From assembly GCA_014529385.2 (NCBI GenBank), contig CM043952.1, forward strand, positions 61,766,119 through 61,830,118: 64,000 nucleotides of DNA. Reading direction: 5' to 3'. Positions 37,266-50,428 of this stretch are shown here, piece after piece. Position 1 is the first letter of the stretch; every line of letters starts with the position of its first letter. The notes below the pieces were generated by a model that was not told the origin of the DNA, did no database searches, and saw only the letters and a program-made list of their open reading frames with translations. Position numbers and translations under genes: made by a program. Source of the stretch: Adiantum capillus-veneris (Eukaryota; Streptophyta; Polypodiopsida; Polypodiales; Pteridaceae).

Positions 37266-38257
37266 ACATGCGGATATGTATATTACCCTTGTACAATTAC
37301 TCCTTACTGCTACCTTTGATTGGTTTATATATTAGTGTCTTCTGGCTTTTATAGACTCACTTTCTGACTTTGAATCAAAATTGGAAGTATGAATTAATCA
37401 AAAAAATGTGTTGTTAATATGCAGCATATCGTACACTGTTTAGTTCCTTGTTGGATACTGTACCCCAGTTATTGGATACTTGACTTAAGCCGAGTATATT
37501 GGTTTGTGGATAGCTAGGATGTGTGGGATAAAACTGAGCCCGTTTTTTTTTTTTAAATAGCTCGATAGTCGATTCAAACCAGGTATCGACTCCATTGGGG
37601 TTTCTAGTTGGTATTCTGTATGTGACTAGATATTTATTTGATGTGACCTTGCTTTAAGGTAAATAAACATCTCTATATACTGTACCCAATTGCTGGATGC
37701 ATGACATATGCCGAGGATTATGGTGTGTGGATTTTATATTGGGATGTGTGGCTAAACCTGAGCCAGGTTGAAAAATCTCGATGGTCGAATTGAACCGGGT
37801 ATCGACGGCTTCGGTGTGTCCAGTAGGTATACATTATAAGACTAGATATTTTATGATGTGACCTTGCTTTAAGGTAAATAGCACATCTCTCTCTCTCTCT
37901 CTCTCTCCATTTACACTCTGTAGCGTATTTTTACCTCTCTGTTGTGTCGGGCTGCCTGCAACACGTCTTGTGCCTATGCTAGGGTTGAGGTGGCTTGTGA
38001 GTATAGTTGCATATATTGATGTAAGGTCAGACTGGATCTTCAGCGAGGACTATCCCTGAGTATCTGGCCCGTATGGGTGGCGTCTAACTTTGTAGCAGGA
38101 CTGTGACAGTGGTGGATCTGCTCCCGATTCGCTTCAGCAATGTATAAAATCCCCCTAAAATTGTGAGTACTCTTACTCACTTGGCATCGTACTGTATTCA
38201 CTTGTGTGCATTCTATACTGTGTGGGTGAGTGGATACTTCCTACTGGGTGCTCAATC

Positions 38258-38314
38258 ATGCCGAAAAAGAACGTGAAGGATACTGTGGACGCTTCGTCGT
38301 CTCCTAATCTACAG
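38258..38314 (+). CDS. PLE exon 1
   Basis: ATG opens a 19-codon exon, MPKKNVKDTVDASSSPNLQ, ending CAG|GTTTTA. An acceptor (TTTACCAG) at 40543 fits an intron of 2,229 bases. The next exon (40544-40707) continues in phase as VVGKLTARMKVCSDPEKRA. The exon is unchanged in copy B at 45988-46044. The long intron inside a retroelement is unusual but introns are known in Penelope-like elements. Confidence 0.5.
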
Positions 38315-40543
38315 GTTTTATAAAATTCCTTGTCTTACATTTGGAATCTCTGTAGCTTCGCTGTAACTGGTTTTTTGAAATTCTTAAAAAAAACCAGGTA
38401 GTCTGTTACCGTATATTTAACCTAAAGCTAATATGTCACTCTGAAGCTTTGTTGATGAAATGATTTGAAAATTTTGAAACTTGTTCCGGATACTTTTTAC
38501 TGGTCTTTTGGAGATTAATGAATGTGTAGGTACTCTTTTGCTGCTGTGTGACAGTTTGGAAATTATATATTTCTTTGACTAATGATGGTCGATGTCGTAA
38601 AATAAACAAATAATTAAGTTGCAACCTGGTTCTGGAAACTGAGTGAAAGGCTCGGTTAAACTAAGTATTGCCTGGATTTTTGTGAATGATGGGAGTTGTA
38701 TGCATGGTTGTCGTATAAAGTGCCGTAAAACTGGTCTATGAGGAAAATTCTGTTTTTTTTTAATAAATTGGGGGAAATTGCCAGGTAAGAGGCCGTTTTT
38801 GCTACTAAGGAAAGAGTATTGTATGTACTTTTTAGAATGGAATTGTATATTGGTGCGAAGATGTTAAGATTCGGTTAAAAATTTGCTCAATAGATTAAAT
38901 TAACTCGTGAAAAAATTAAAACAAACCCAGAAACTCACAAATAAAATGAGCTGTAATGATCATATAATGTGGATTTGATATTTTGGATTATGGATTCACT
39001 AATTTACTGCTGTCCTGTGTATAAAATTACAATCACTTGATAAATTTAAATCTCTTGGTAAGGTTCCTATTGCATTAGATCTGCGGTACACTTGTTTGAG
39101 GGCACTTTATACTGGTTTCTGTAAAGGCGTCCTGACTTCTCTTAGTGCTCGTTCTCTTATTCATGATAAAGCTAAGAGTTGCTACACATCCGTTATTGAA
39201 TATGAGTGGCAATACATACTCGGTTTGTATATTGAGCTAAAGTATTGCAGCACATACTGGATTTATTAAAACTGGTTCCAAGATTCTAGTTTTTTTCACA
39301 TAAGATAATGTTTCTTTTGATACTGTTTGGTAAATTACCTTTACTTCAACTGGGGAATTGAGTTATATATGGCTTGGTTGGGTTGGAACCTCGGCTATTA
39401 TATAAAATTTGTTGGTCTTCATTTGCTGGATTAAAAAAAAACACTCAAAAATATAGGAGCTGACTCTAACCTAAGCATCTTGCAGTATATACAATAGTGC
39501 TTCTAGGAATAGGTTATAAAATCCTCGGTTTTATGGAAAGTCGTATAAACTCCCTTTTATACGGATTTGTTCTGGTTTTTTATATGTCGTATGTGTCTCA
39601 GACCAGGTCCGAGTCTGATCGAAGGACTGACTCACCTAGTGCCTTATATTTTTTTAATTAAAACAACTGTCTATTTCTGGCTATACAATATAACAAGACA
39701 TGACTTGATAAGCATTAATATTTCTTGAGAAATGTAGTTTATGTTTATATATATATATATATATATATATAAAGATTTAGAAAAAGATGGTTTTAAAAAA
39801 AGAGAGATATATGTATATTAAATTGAGGAATGAACAGGTACATTGCTACTTTATGGTGTGCAATTTCCTTTATCAGATTGGCAAAATTTGCCAAAGAATG
39901 GTTAATTTCAAAACTAAACAAAATACTTGTTAAGAACAATAGGTTTTTTTTAAGGTGACATGGATAACAACTGGGATGCCCTGCATCACCTGCGTACAGT
40001 CACGTGCTAACGAACTGTTTTCTTGTGGCTATGGGTGCAGGTGAGGGCTACCTTCCTTGATTAAATTGTCTAGTTCTTAACAAATGGAGGATATCTTAAT
40101 GTGACGCAAATTTTCCCAGACTTTGGGTTTATGGATTCTTGAACTATATCTTGTTATCTTCATTACCTTGTACAAAATTTATTTTCAACTGCAAATAAAT
40201 TATTGTGCAATACCACTGTACTTTTCTAGAATTCATGGTTTGTGAACAGCTCGTGTTCGTTTGCGTATATGTATTTAGATTTAAAACTGCTACACACACA
40301 ATAAACGCAAAAGGGGATTGACTGGTTGGTCTCTCTCAGACTATGTTTCTAGAATCTTTCGCCTATGATAGTATAATGATTATACTCTTATAGGCTGGGG
40401 TGCTATCACACAGTCCTTGTGTTTTTTTAAACCTGATTGGTGATAAGGTTGCTAGCACTACCATACCACTTTTTATTTATTTATTTATTTTTCACTCTTG
40501 TTAGATATTATCCTTTACTTTATTTATTACTTCTGTTTACCAG

Positions 40544-42138
40544 GTTGTGGGAAAGCTCACTGCAAGAATGAAAGTTTGTTCTGACCCTGAAAAAAGAGCT
40601 TTGATTTCAAAAAAACTTCGTCTAGCTAAAGATATAGAAAAAACTTTCCCTTGTGTCTCTTATAGGGCTAGGCCCTATCTTCATAGGGCTGTAAAATTCA
40701 AAAAGATGTAACTGGGTGCATTTGTTCCTTAGGTCTAGACTCCTCGTCCTAGAAGTTGGAATTCTAACTTATGATATGTTTGCAGATTGTTCCCCTTTCA
40801 CAAGGACTTGCTCTTCCTGTGGAACCTTTATCCCTTGCCTCTCTTCTTGTGCTCAAATGTATACAAGATAGAGAAGCTTCTGCCCTTATTTATGATGCTT
40901 CGAAGGAGTCTAGTCTTTCTCTTGTCCAGCTGATTTCATTTGACCTATGGGTAAAAGTTCTAGCTCTCCTTGTAAAAAACAATTATGATGGTCTTAACCT
41001 TTTGATTGAATTTTCTTCGAATCTGGCCGGTCTTTCCAAAGCACACACTCAAGACTTAGCATCTTTTTCTGCCAAAGGATCTGAACTGTCTAATCTGCTT
41101 AGAAAGTTTTGTGGCCTTAGTCCGATCTTTGTGACAGCTCCCTCTACTCCTATTGTCCCTCCTCAGAATAGCCTCTTTTGTAGAGATGCAGCTACCCTAG
41201 AAGCTGTTAAGGAATTTCAGAAAGACCTTTGTTCACTCAGTGATGCTTCGCTTTTGGACATGGTACCAAAAGTCTCTAGGGCCTTTCCTTTTTTACCATC
41301 ACGGCAAGTTGAGGTAGAATCCTTGGGAGTTGAGCACAAGCTGTGGATGTTTCCAAATAAAGGATTTCTTGCACCTATTTCCATGGAAACCTGGGTCTTC
41401 CTTGCCAACTTGGCGCCCGCTACTATTGAGGAATGCAAACTTAAAGTATTGAAAGGAATCCAGCTCTTGGACAAAGGAGATCTTATTAAATCCCCTTTCA
41501 ATATGTGTTTCCTTGACGATAAAAAATGTAGTTCGAATACTGGGTTGTATGCAAGAACTAAAGGAGTTATGACCTTTAGTAAAAGCAATGCAGATTAATA
41601 CACCGAAACAGTTTGGAATGTGTTCAGGCCGTACCTTAAGTGTGCGTGCAGATTCTTGGACCCTAAAGCTTCCTGCAAATCAAGCATAATTTGGTTTGAC
41701 CATGCTATTTGGTATGCCCTCAACAATTTGCCTAGTATCTTTCCTGATAAAGCATAAGAATTTCACCTTTCCCTCTTCTGCTCGTGGCTCGGTGGACAAG
41801 CGAAGGATCTAGTCTTAGCCCAAATTGCCTTTATTCAATATAGATCTATTATGCGTGACACTTTTGAAGAGCTTGGATCTGATGGATGTGGGACTCTACT
41901 TACCACGTATGGCGGCTTTAAAGGTATCAAAAGTATAGTTGGCCAAATCAAACCAAATATTGAAGAAGATGATTCTCAAGTTTCCAAACGTCCGAATACT
42001 CTTGTTTCTCCTGCGGCGTCTTACACATCTTTATTAACTCCCTCCTCGAGTGATTCAGTGATTGGGAGAGGGAGAAGTAGAAGTTATGTGAGAGGTAGGG
42101 GAAGAAACCTACCAATCAGAAACCTATTGGACATGTAA
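40544..42138 (+). pseudogene. PLE ORF1, Gag-like with Arg/Gly-rich tail
   Basis: Exon 2 (40544-40707) is basic. A second intron (GT at 40708, AG at 40785) is likely, though the phases do not match, so a one-base lesion is probable. The long part, from 40786, has no known domain: Leu/Ser-rich helices (LSQGLALPVEPLSLASLLVL), then WVFLANLAPATIEECKLKVL, and after a TAA at 41596-41598 VWNVFRPYLKCACRFLDP. A second TAA lies at 41755-41757. It ends GRGRSRSYVRGRGRN, an RNA-binding type tail. Position before the reverse transcriptase and the basic tail suggest an RNA-binding ORF1. Alternatively it is the N-terminal half of one polyprotein. Confidence 0.55.
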
Positions 42139-42139
42139 T

Positions 42140-44120
42140 TTGCAGGATCGAAGGATGACTTGCGGAAGACGCTACCTACTTCCAAAAGATGAAGTGTGTA
42201 ATAGGATTTTCTCACATTGCTTGTTTACAAGCAAAATTTTGGATTTCTTTACTCCCCAAGCTATCTTTTCAGAATCTTTTGGACATATTTTTGGGTCGAA
42301 TTTATTACTAAAGGATGTGATGTTTGGTTGGAAATATTCGCCACCCATTAAGAATCTATTTTATTCCAATGAATTTCTCCATAATAATGAGGTACCTAAT
42401 TGCTCTTGTCATCTATTTCAAAAATTCTGTAAACACTTCACTGATTTTGGCTCACATGTTTGTACATCGAACCTTGAGATCATCTCGGATCCTCATGTAA
42501 GAAGTCTCTTAAGTAATGGCTTGAATCATATTCCCCCTTTTCCACTAAATCCTCAATGTGCCTTATCAGCATTACTTGAATGCCTGGCCGACTTGGCCTT
42601 AAAACTCCAATTGGAGGCGGAAGTTCACTTCCAACTTACATCAACTCTTGAAAATATCTTTTGGAAAAAGATTAGTCTTTTACCACATTCGTGGCTTAGC
42701 ACTGATACTACTTGGCTTACGCATAAAATGAAGACCTCTATCTATAAGATTAAAAAAGAAATGGCTCATTATTGGCCTAGATAAAGCATCTAACACTGCT
42801 TCCCTGATATGTAAAAAATTGGCTTTTGATGCTGCCAGTTCTAGACTTAATAGTAATGACTTTCTTAAACTAGATTACTCTCCTCTTTGCGTAGCTACAA
42901 CGTTAAACAATGAATTATCAGGTCTCGGGTGTTATCCTGCATCTCAAAAAATTCCTGTACTCTTCCCAACGTACAAAATGCATAAACATAAATTCAGATG
43001 GATTTCTGATGCTTCAAATAGCTTGTTCTCCTGTGTTACGAAAGATATCACCCACTGCTTAAACTTTGTCTTACTAGAAATCGAAAATATCTGTGCCATC
43101 AAACACAGTGATATTAAGAGTTTCAGAAATGTAGACTATTGCCCTTTTTGGGTCATAAAAAACACAGCTGAGTTATTTATCAACCTCCCAAATAGTATTT
43201 ACTCCATCTTCACTGCAGACATTACTCAATGCTATGAAAATATCCCTTTAGATGGGCCATTCGGTCTTTTTTATACCTTATCATTTCTTATAAAGATTGC
43301 CTTTGCCCACAAAAAGGAACTTGGATATACGTGCATCTCACATAAAGGGAATAAAGGATGGGTAAAATAATCGAATAAATTTGCACCTTTCATCTTTAAA
43401 GAGGAAGATCTATATAGGTATATCCTTTGGCTACTGAATAATTGCTGTATCCAATTAGGTAATACCTGCTACAAACAAACTCTAGGGATACCAATGGGGT
43501 TTGCATGCTCCCTGATTATGTGTAATCTTTATCTTTGTTACTTCGAATATCATTGGATCCTTAAAATATTAACTATACCAACAAGTAATTCATTACTCTC
43601 ACACTTTGCACAATCTTTCAGATTTATGAATGACCTTTGTAGCATCAACAACCCCTTATTTGAACCTACACTTAAAGAGATTTATCCACCTTGCATATGT
43701 ATCGAACCTACATTCTCTGAGAAAGTACTATGGCAGGATAAATTGATCGTTTCTAGAACACACTTTCTAAATATTGAGTTTACAATAATTTCCCCTTTTG
43801 TGGGAAACTTTTATACTCGCTTTTTTTGGAAAAGAGATAAACTTATGCTTATGTCTTCTAAATTTACGAAGAAAAAAAGCAATAGACCATACAAAAATTC
43901 TCTACACACCTGTCTAGGAATGCTTTTTCTTATAATGTATGCCTCTTCCAACTGTTTTAGAGCATATGAAGAGATAGATACGTTAATTACCAAGTTCATC
44001 AAGAACGGGTTTACAAAAAAGGACCTGGTTGCATGCATCTGCAACTCCTTAGAAAGACACAACTGGACCTATCTTAAATTTGATTTACAAAATCTGATTA
44101 GTCTACTTAAATCAGACTGA
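42140..44120 (+). pseudogene. PLE reverse transcriptase with CxC domain
   Basis: Three frames join through a frameshift near 42775 and a TAA at 43368-43370. In order: NCSCHLFQKFCKHF followed by SNLEIISDPHVRSLLSNGL, matching the CxC linker domain of Naiad/Chlamys-type Penelope-like elements; GLDKASNTASLICKK (fingers); FTADITQCYENIP (motif A, catalytic Asp kept); QTLGIPMGFACSLIMCNLYL (motif B); and FRFMNDLCSINNP (motif C), where RYIDDL is normal, so the first catalytic Asp is Asn. The thumb-like part ends at 44120. These enzymes are sister to telomerase reverse transcriptase. The Asn and stops make this copy inactive. No GIY-YIG domain precedes the CxC block. Confidence 0.75.
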
Positions 44121-44176
44121 TTCAAAAAACCTCAGCATAACCTGCGCCTGATAATACAAATACTTCTCGAGGTTGT

Positions 44177-44198
44177 AGGCCCCTATTGTATGGGGTCT
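44177..44198 (+). other. Hairpin near PLE 3' end
   Basis: The arms AGGCCCC and GGGGTCT (one G-T pair) enclose an 8-base loop, 38 bases before the AC tract. A stem-loop close to the 3' end could be what the reverse transcriptase recognises. Confidence 0.4.
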
Positions 44199-44234
44199 AC
44201 TACCTCATAGGATTTGGTGCCTGGGAAAGGGTGG

Positions 44235-44387
<153 letters not shown>

Positions 44388-47219
44388 AAATAGCTTGAGT
44401 TCTTTCTTCTGACTCACAAGGGACAAAAAGAAGCAGGGCCGATAAGTATTTTTGTGGCTCCTCATCTACATCTCTATTAAACCACCCATTACGTGATCAC
44501 ACAAACAGCTATCGCAGTAATAGCAGATGTTTGGGTGCTCTGTTAAGGGCAAAATACGTATTGCCAAGACCAACCCATACTCCCGTGTGCGTGGAGTACT
44601 GTTAAAATAACCTCTTAGTTGATGACCATAACTTCGATACAAATAGATCTTTTGAGATGGAAGGAATTGGGCTAGCAGGTATAACCGCTCTGAAAAACCT
44701 GGCTTCATTGAATGTTCTACGTAATAATACTGTGGCCCTAGGCCCAGAGCTTCTGTAACCATAGCCAATCTGATATTGTTCCTAAAATGCTCACGACCCC
44801 AAAGTGTTACACGAGTCACTCGATCTTTGTATGACCACCATTTAGTCTGGGAAAGAGAGGTTCCTAAGTGTGGGAATAGATATAGTTCATAACGGAGTAA
44901 TGTTGTTCTCCGTGTAGAGTCACCTGATTGATAAAGGTGTGCTTTTGCTATGGAAAAAACTAGTTCTTGATTGTAGGCCATTTTTTTAGCACTCCTGATA
45001 TGCAAACATGCGGATATGTATATTACCCTTGTACAGTTACTCCTTACTGCTACCTTTGATTGGTTTATATATTAGTGTCTTCTGGCTTTTATAGACTCAC
45101 TTTCTGACTTTGAATCAAAATTGGAAGTATGAATTAATCAAAAAAATGTGTTGTTAATATGCAGCATATCGTACACTGTTTAGTTCCTTGTTGGATACTG
45201 TACCCCAGTTATTGGATACTTGACTTAAGCCGAGTATATTGGTTTGTGGATAGCTAGGATGTGTGGGATAAAACTGAGCCCGTTTTTTTTTTTTAAATAG
45301 CTCGATAGTCGATTCAAACCAGGTATCGACTCCATTGGGGTTTCTAGTTGGTATTCTGTATGTGACTAGATATTTATTTGATGTGACCTTGCTTTAAGGT
45401 AAATAAACATCTCTATATACTGTACCCAATTGCTAGATGCATGACATATGCCGAGGATTATGGTGTGTGGATTTTATATTGGGATGTGTGGCTAAACCTG
45501 AGCCAGGTTAAAAAATCTCGATGGTCGAATTGAACCGGGTATCGACGGCTTCGGTGTGTCCAGTAGGTATACATTATAAGACTAGATATTTTATGATGTG
45601 ACCTTGCTTTAAGGTAAATAGCACATCTCTCTCTCTCCATTTACACTCTGTAGCGTATTTTTACCTCTCTGTTGTGTCGGGCTGCCTGCAACAAGTCTTG
45701 TGCGTATGCTAGGGTTGAGGTGGCTTGTGAGTATAGTCGCATATATTGATGTAAGGTCAGACTGGATCTTCAGCGAGGACTATCCCTGAGTATCTGGCCC
45801 GTATGGGTGGCGTCTAACTTTGTAGCAGGACTGTGACAGTGGTGGATCTGCTCCCGATTCGCTTCAGCAATGTATAAAATCCCCCTAAAATTGTGAGTAC
45901 TCTTACTCACTTGGCATCGTACTGTATTCACTTGTGTGCATTCTATACTGTGTGGGTGAGTGGATACTTCCTACTGGGTGCTCAATCATGCCGAAAAAGA
46001 ACGTGAAGGATACTGTGGACGCTTCGTCGTCTCCTAATCTACAGGTTTTATAAAATTCCTTGTCTTACATTTGGAATCTCTGTAGCTTCGCTGTAACTGG
46101 TTTTTTGAAATTCTTAAAAAAAACCAGGTAGTCTGTTACCGTATATTTAACCTAAAGCTAATATGTCACTTTGAATCTTTGTTGATGAAATGATTTGAAA
46201 ATTTGGAAACTTGTTCCGGATACTTTTTACTGGTCTTTTGGAGATTAATGAATGTGTAGGTACTCTTTTGCTGCTGTGTGACAGTTTGGAAATTATATAT
46301 TTCTTTGACTAATGATGGTCGATGTCGTAAAATAAACAAATAATTAAGTTGCAACCTGGTTCTGGAAACTGAGTGAAAGGCTCGGTTAAACTAAGTATTG
46401 CCTGGATTTTTGTGAATGATGGGAGTTGTATGCATGGTTGCCGTATAAAGTGCCGTAAAACTGGTCTATGAGGAAAATTCTGTTTTTTTAAAAATTGGGG
46501 GAAACTGCCAGGTAAGAGGCCATTTTTGCTACTAAGGAAAGAGTATTGTATGTAATTTTTAGAATGGAATTGTATATTGGTGCGAAGATGTTAAGATTCG
46601 GTTAAAAATTTGCTCAATAGATTAAATTAACTCGTGAAAAAATTAAAAAAAACCCAGAAACTCACAAATAAAATGAGCTGTAATGATCATATAATGTGGA
46701 TTTGATATTTTGGATTATGGCTTCACTAATTTACTGCTGTCCTGTGTATAAAATTACAGTCACTTGATAAATTTAAATCTCTTGGTAAGGTTCCTATTGC
46801 ATTAGATCTGCGGTACACTTGTTTGAGGGCACTTTATACTGGTTTTTGTAAAGGCGTCCTGACTTCTCTTAGTGCTCGTTCTCTTATTCATGATAAAGCT
46901 AAGAGTTGCTACACATCCGTTATTGAATATGAGTGGCAATACATACTCGGTTTGTATATTGAGCTAAAGTATTGCAGCACATACTGGATTTATTAAAACT
47001 GGTTCCAAGATTCTAGTTTTTTTCACATAAGATAATGTTTCTTTTGATACTGTTTGGTAAATTACCTTTACTTCAACTGGAGAATTGAGTTATATATGGC
47101 TTGGTTGGGTTGGAACGTCGGCTATTATATAAAATTTGTTGGTCTTCATTTGCTAGATTAAAAAAAAACACTAAAAAATATAGGAGCTGACTCTAACCTA
47201 AGCATCTTGTAGTATATAC
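44388..47219 (+). repeat. PLE long direct repeat, right copy
   Basis: This is the partner of 36648-39492 and includes the antisense ORF (44466-45005) and exon 1 (45988-46044). High identity implies copies A and B arose together or recently. Confidence 0.95.
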
Positions 47220-49601
47220 TGATAGCCGTTTTTCGGCTCTCTGTAATTGCCATAGTGAGTTATCTCACCCTATCAAATCACTCAAACACTGTGGTTACCC
47301 TCACCCTTTCACTGTATATAGGTGCGTGTGAGTTAGGGGACTTTTCCCATATCTCCTTACTGAAATAAAAAACCCTCAATTAGCTAGTCATTGGGCTAGT
47401 TGAGCCAAAAAGAAATAAATAAATAAATAAATAAGTATATTATGGCCCATGCGTATGTAAATATTTCTTTGTATATAGGGCCTAAATAAAAGATTTTTTC
47501 ATAATTATTTTGGTATTTATTTAAATATTTCTACCTAGGTGTGTGTTATTTATGCTCTGTACATTGCCTCACCATTACCACAATTTTTCTTACCATTTTT
47601 CATACTCTTTATTCCATATGGAAATATTTTCATGTAAGCTTCTCTTATATTTGGTGTAACTCCACCCCAACAAAAATCCAAAAAAACTAGTTTTATTTAT
47701 GTGTATATTTTTTCACTATTGTGATTTTTCCCTTCCTACATCTATTTTGTTTTTTTTCTAAAAAATTAGAACACCAGAAATATTTATCTTTTTATGGTAG
47801 CCTCATAATGAGAGAGATTTCTTTTGACCCCTTTATATTTTTTCCACTTATATTAGTTATATTTGACATGTACATATTTTTTAGACCCCTCAATATTTGA
47901 TTTTCTTAGTTGTACTATTCACTTATATCATGATCTCAACAATATCTTCAATTATAGACCTACCAAATAAGGTCAAGGGTAGGTGGCATGCATACATGCA
48001 CTATGGAGGGCTCACTCTTGGAGGTATTCAAAAGAATCATCCAAAGAAGGACCCCACAAGGACCTTGTGCAGTGGAAAAAAACGGTCGGTTTTGCTGAAT
48101 TTTTAAAGTTCACTTGCTCTCCGAATTTGAAAAGGTGATACAAACAAAAGTTGTAGCTCATGGGCTGAACTTTTGCCTCAAATTTTTTCATATTTTTTTG
48201 AGCTACGAGCTGTGAGCTATGATTTTATTAGTGGACCCCAGTTTTCCCATGCTATGCAGCCACACTCTCTCTTCCACTTTATCATTTTCCTCTTTCACAC
48301 GCACTTCTCCACTCATCATCCCCACCTCTCTCACCACTCCTCTCTGCACCCTACTCACCTTCTCCTCAACCTTGAAGAATAAGAGAAACCATGGTGAACT
48401 CATACCTCCCACACACAATTCCATTCCAAAATTGACCACCTAGTCTCATTTTTCCTCCTCCAAATTACCCATATCTATAAAAAAAACCACAAAATTCAGC
48501 CTCTTCTCTTAAAAGACAGCATCATGGTGGTTGATTACTCAGCTTCAATTACCTTGTCTCTCAAGGAAGGTCAAGAGTGGAGAAAAAATGTACCGTCAAA
48601 GCTAGTGGACTGTCAACAAGCGTCAAAATTGGCCCTACTCAAGACACTTGGAGCATCGACCTTGTAAGAAATCCACCTTTTCTTACCTCTTAAGAGTTTT
48701 TCTTCCTTATTTGTATCCTACATGGATACTCCCGTTGTAAATATCCAATTCCATTTGTAAATTAATACTAACTCTACTAACGCTAACCCACTATGAAAAG
48801 TCCTATCACCTCCATTTCTCTCCTCTCTCTTTCCCCACCAACTTCTTGATAATTCCAAGCAAAAGAAATTAGATAAATTGCTGAAAATCTAACCCAACCA
48901 TGGTTAGAGGAGTAACCCTAGCCTTCAAAATTGCTATAAAAGGAGGGTGTAGCTAGCACAAAAGGGGGGAGAAGAAAGAGCACTATGCTATAGCTTGAGA
49001 AGCCAAGCTCAACCTCTTGAGAAGGAGCTCTTGAGTGGAATCTCATTGGCATTAGGCATATGTATGTGTTGTATTAGGGGTGATTAGGAAGGGAACTCTA
49101 TGCCATTGTAAGAGAGAGTGATCATTAAATTGAGAGTAGGAAATCTATCATTTCTCCTACTAGAGTAAGCCCAACATTTGCTGGATCAAGGAGGGTGAAT
49201 TTGGACTAAGCATGGATACCTTGTCTCCCTTCCAACGTGAAGTCATGGACAATAATGATGTGTAAGTGTCTTGGTGTTTTATTTAAGTTCTTGATAGCTT
49301 GTCTCCAGGTATTGTTATCAATTTAGCCATAAATCCCACATGCTGTAAGAGGGCGACAGGGTGGAGAGGACTCCCCTGGCCTTAAGACAGTGATTGGGGT
49401 GGCTTTTTTCTTGTGATGTGTTGTGGTGTAATTTACTCAGGCTATGTTGAACAAATACTAATCTCACTTTGATTGGTCATGACAGATTTGTAAGAAGGCA
49501 TTAGTGCAACAAGCACCCCCTTCCCCCTTCTCTCTCTTTCTTACATATATATATTTATGTTTGCTTGATCATTAACGATACACTTCAAAGCAGCCCGAGC
49601 A

Positions 49602-49635
<34 letters not shown>

Positions 49636-49969
49636 TTTTAGTGTGTGAGAGTGTTCCATTGGTGTTAGGGTTAGTGTAAATTCCTTGCTTGTTTGTGGGT
49701 TGCTCTAACGATTCTCCTCTTTTGCGTCCTAGTTCGCTCTTAAACTAGGTGGTGCCCCTTGTGTAGTTGGGATTTGGCTGTGGGTTTGTTGTTTTGGTTG
49801 TGTTGTGTTGTGCCCCAGCCCCATTGAGCAGCACGGGAGCCTTGAAGGGTGTCTAGAGGTTGCTCTTCTTGTTGCCCGCCCCGGACCGCCTCAAATTGGT
49901 GCCCCCACGGAGGACAGGCTTGTGTATGTTTTGTGAAGGCTCAACCTTTAGCATAATCAAGTAGCTTGC
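47220..49969 (+). other. G4 leader/LTR-like region inside PLE copy B
   Basis: The segment starts TGATAGCCGTTTTTCGGCTC, a 5-bp stem with a T5 loop. It is AT-rich to about 48200, with an (AAAT)n run near 47413-47434 and several TATA-like words, then pyrimidine-rich. Near 49727-49765 it has GCGTCCTAG...ACTAGGTGGTGCCCC, a sequence also found at 59515-59550 and likely near an LTR end or primer site. A second primer-like TTGGTGCCCCCAC lies at about 49896. No gene was found. LTR borders could not be fixed because the 3' partner is absent. Confidence 0.45.
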
Positions 49970-50182
49970 ATGAATCACGAGAGTTTGTATGATCCCTTCA
50001 TTCCCATTGCAAGGCAAAAGGTACACATAATTGTTAGTACTAAGTTACAATTTCAGCGAGTAATTCGTAGAATTTTATGTCCTGTTAGGCTGGTAGAGAT
50101 AAACGCATCAGTAAATCCTTTTATTTTGCCTCTCATTAGGTACGACCTTAGTTTGGACGTCTATATTTTTGTTTTGTTTTAA
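49970..50182 (+). CDS. Small ORF a in G4 leader
   Basis: A 70-codon protein with STKLQFQRVIRR, VRLVEINASVNPFILPLIRY and LSLDVYIFVLF. It is clearly paralogous to the next small ORF, so the pair arose by tandem duplication. Both lie between the primer-like sites and Gag. No known family. The conserved reading of two diverged copies supports real coding. Confidence 0.5.
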   Translation: MNHESLYDPFIPIARQKVHIIVSTKLQFQRVIRRILCPVRLVEINASVNPFILPLIRYDLSLDVYIFVLF

Positions 50183-50203
50183 GAATTAGGTCATTCATAG
50201 ACC

Positions 50204-50422
50204 ATGGATAATGGCCCAGGAATACAGGTTTTTCCCTTTCATTTGACTCCACACATTAGAGTAAACATTGCAATTAGTAGAAAAATCCATTTTCAACAAC
50301 GTATGGTATTCATGTTTGGTGCCCAAAGAGTAGGAGAAATTCTCGCGTCACCAAACCGTGTCATTATACCTCTTATTGATTATCATAGGTCATTTGATGT
50401 GAATATTTTTATTTTGTTGTAG
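50204..50422 (+). CDS. Small ORF b in G4 leader
   Basis: A 72-codon protein with ISRKIHFQQRMVFMF, QRVGEILASPNRVIIPLIDY and RSFDVNIFILL, matching ORF a along its length. It starts 21 bases after ORF a stops and ends just before Gag. It may be a small accessory protein or the remains of a repeated Gag-leader domain. Confidence 0.5.
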   Translation: MDNGPGIQVFPFHLTPHIRVNIAISRKIHFQQRMVFMFGAQRVGEILASPNRVIIPLIDYHRSFDVNIFILL

Positions 50423-50428
50423 AATAGA

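Noticed and set aside
38440-38620. Possible hammerhead ribozyme core (TTGATGA...GAAA and CTAATGA...) in the PLE repeat
   Set aside because: The core bases do not fit the consensus (C3 and GAAA not both present, no supporting stems I). CxC-type PLEs are also reported to lack canonical hammerheads.
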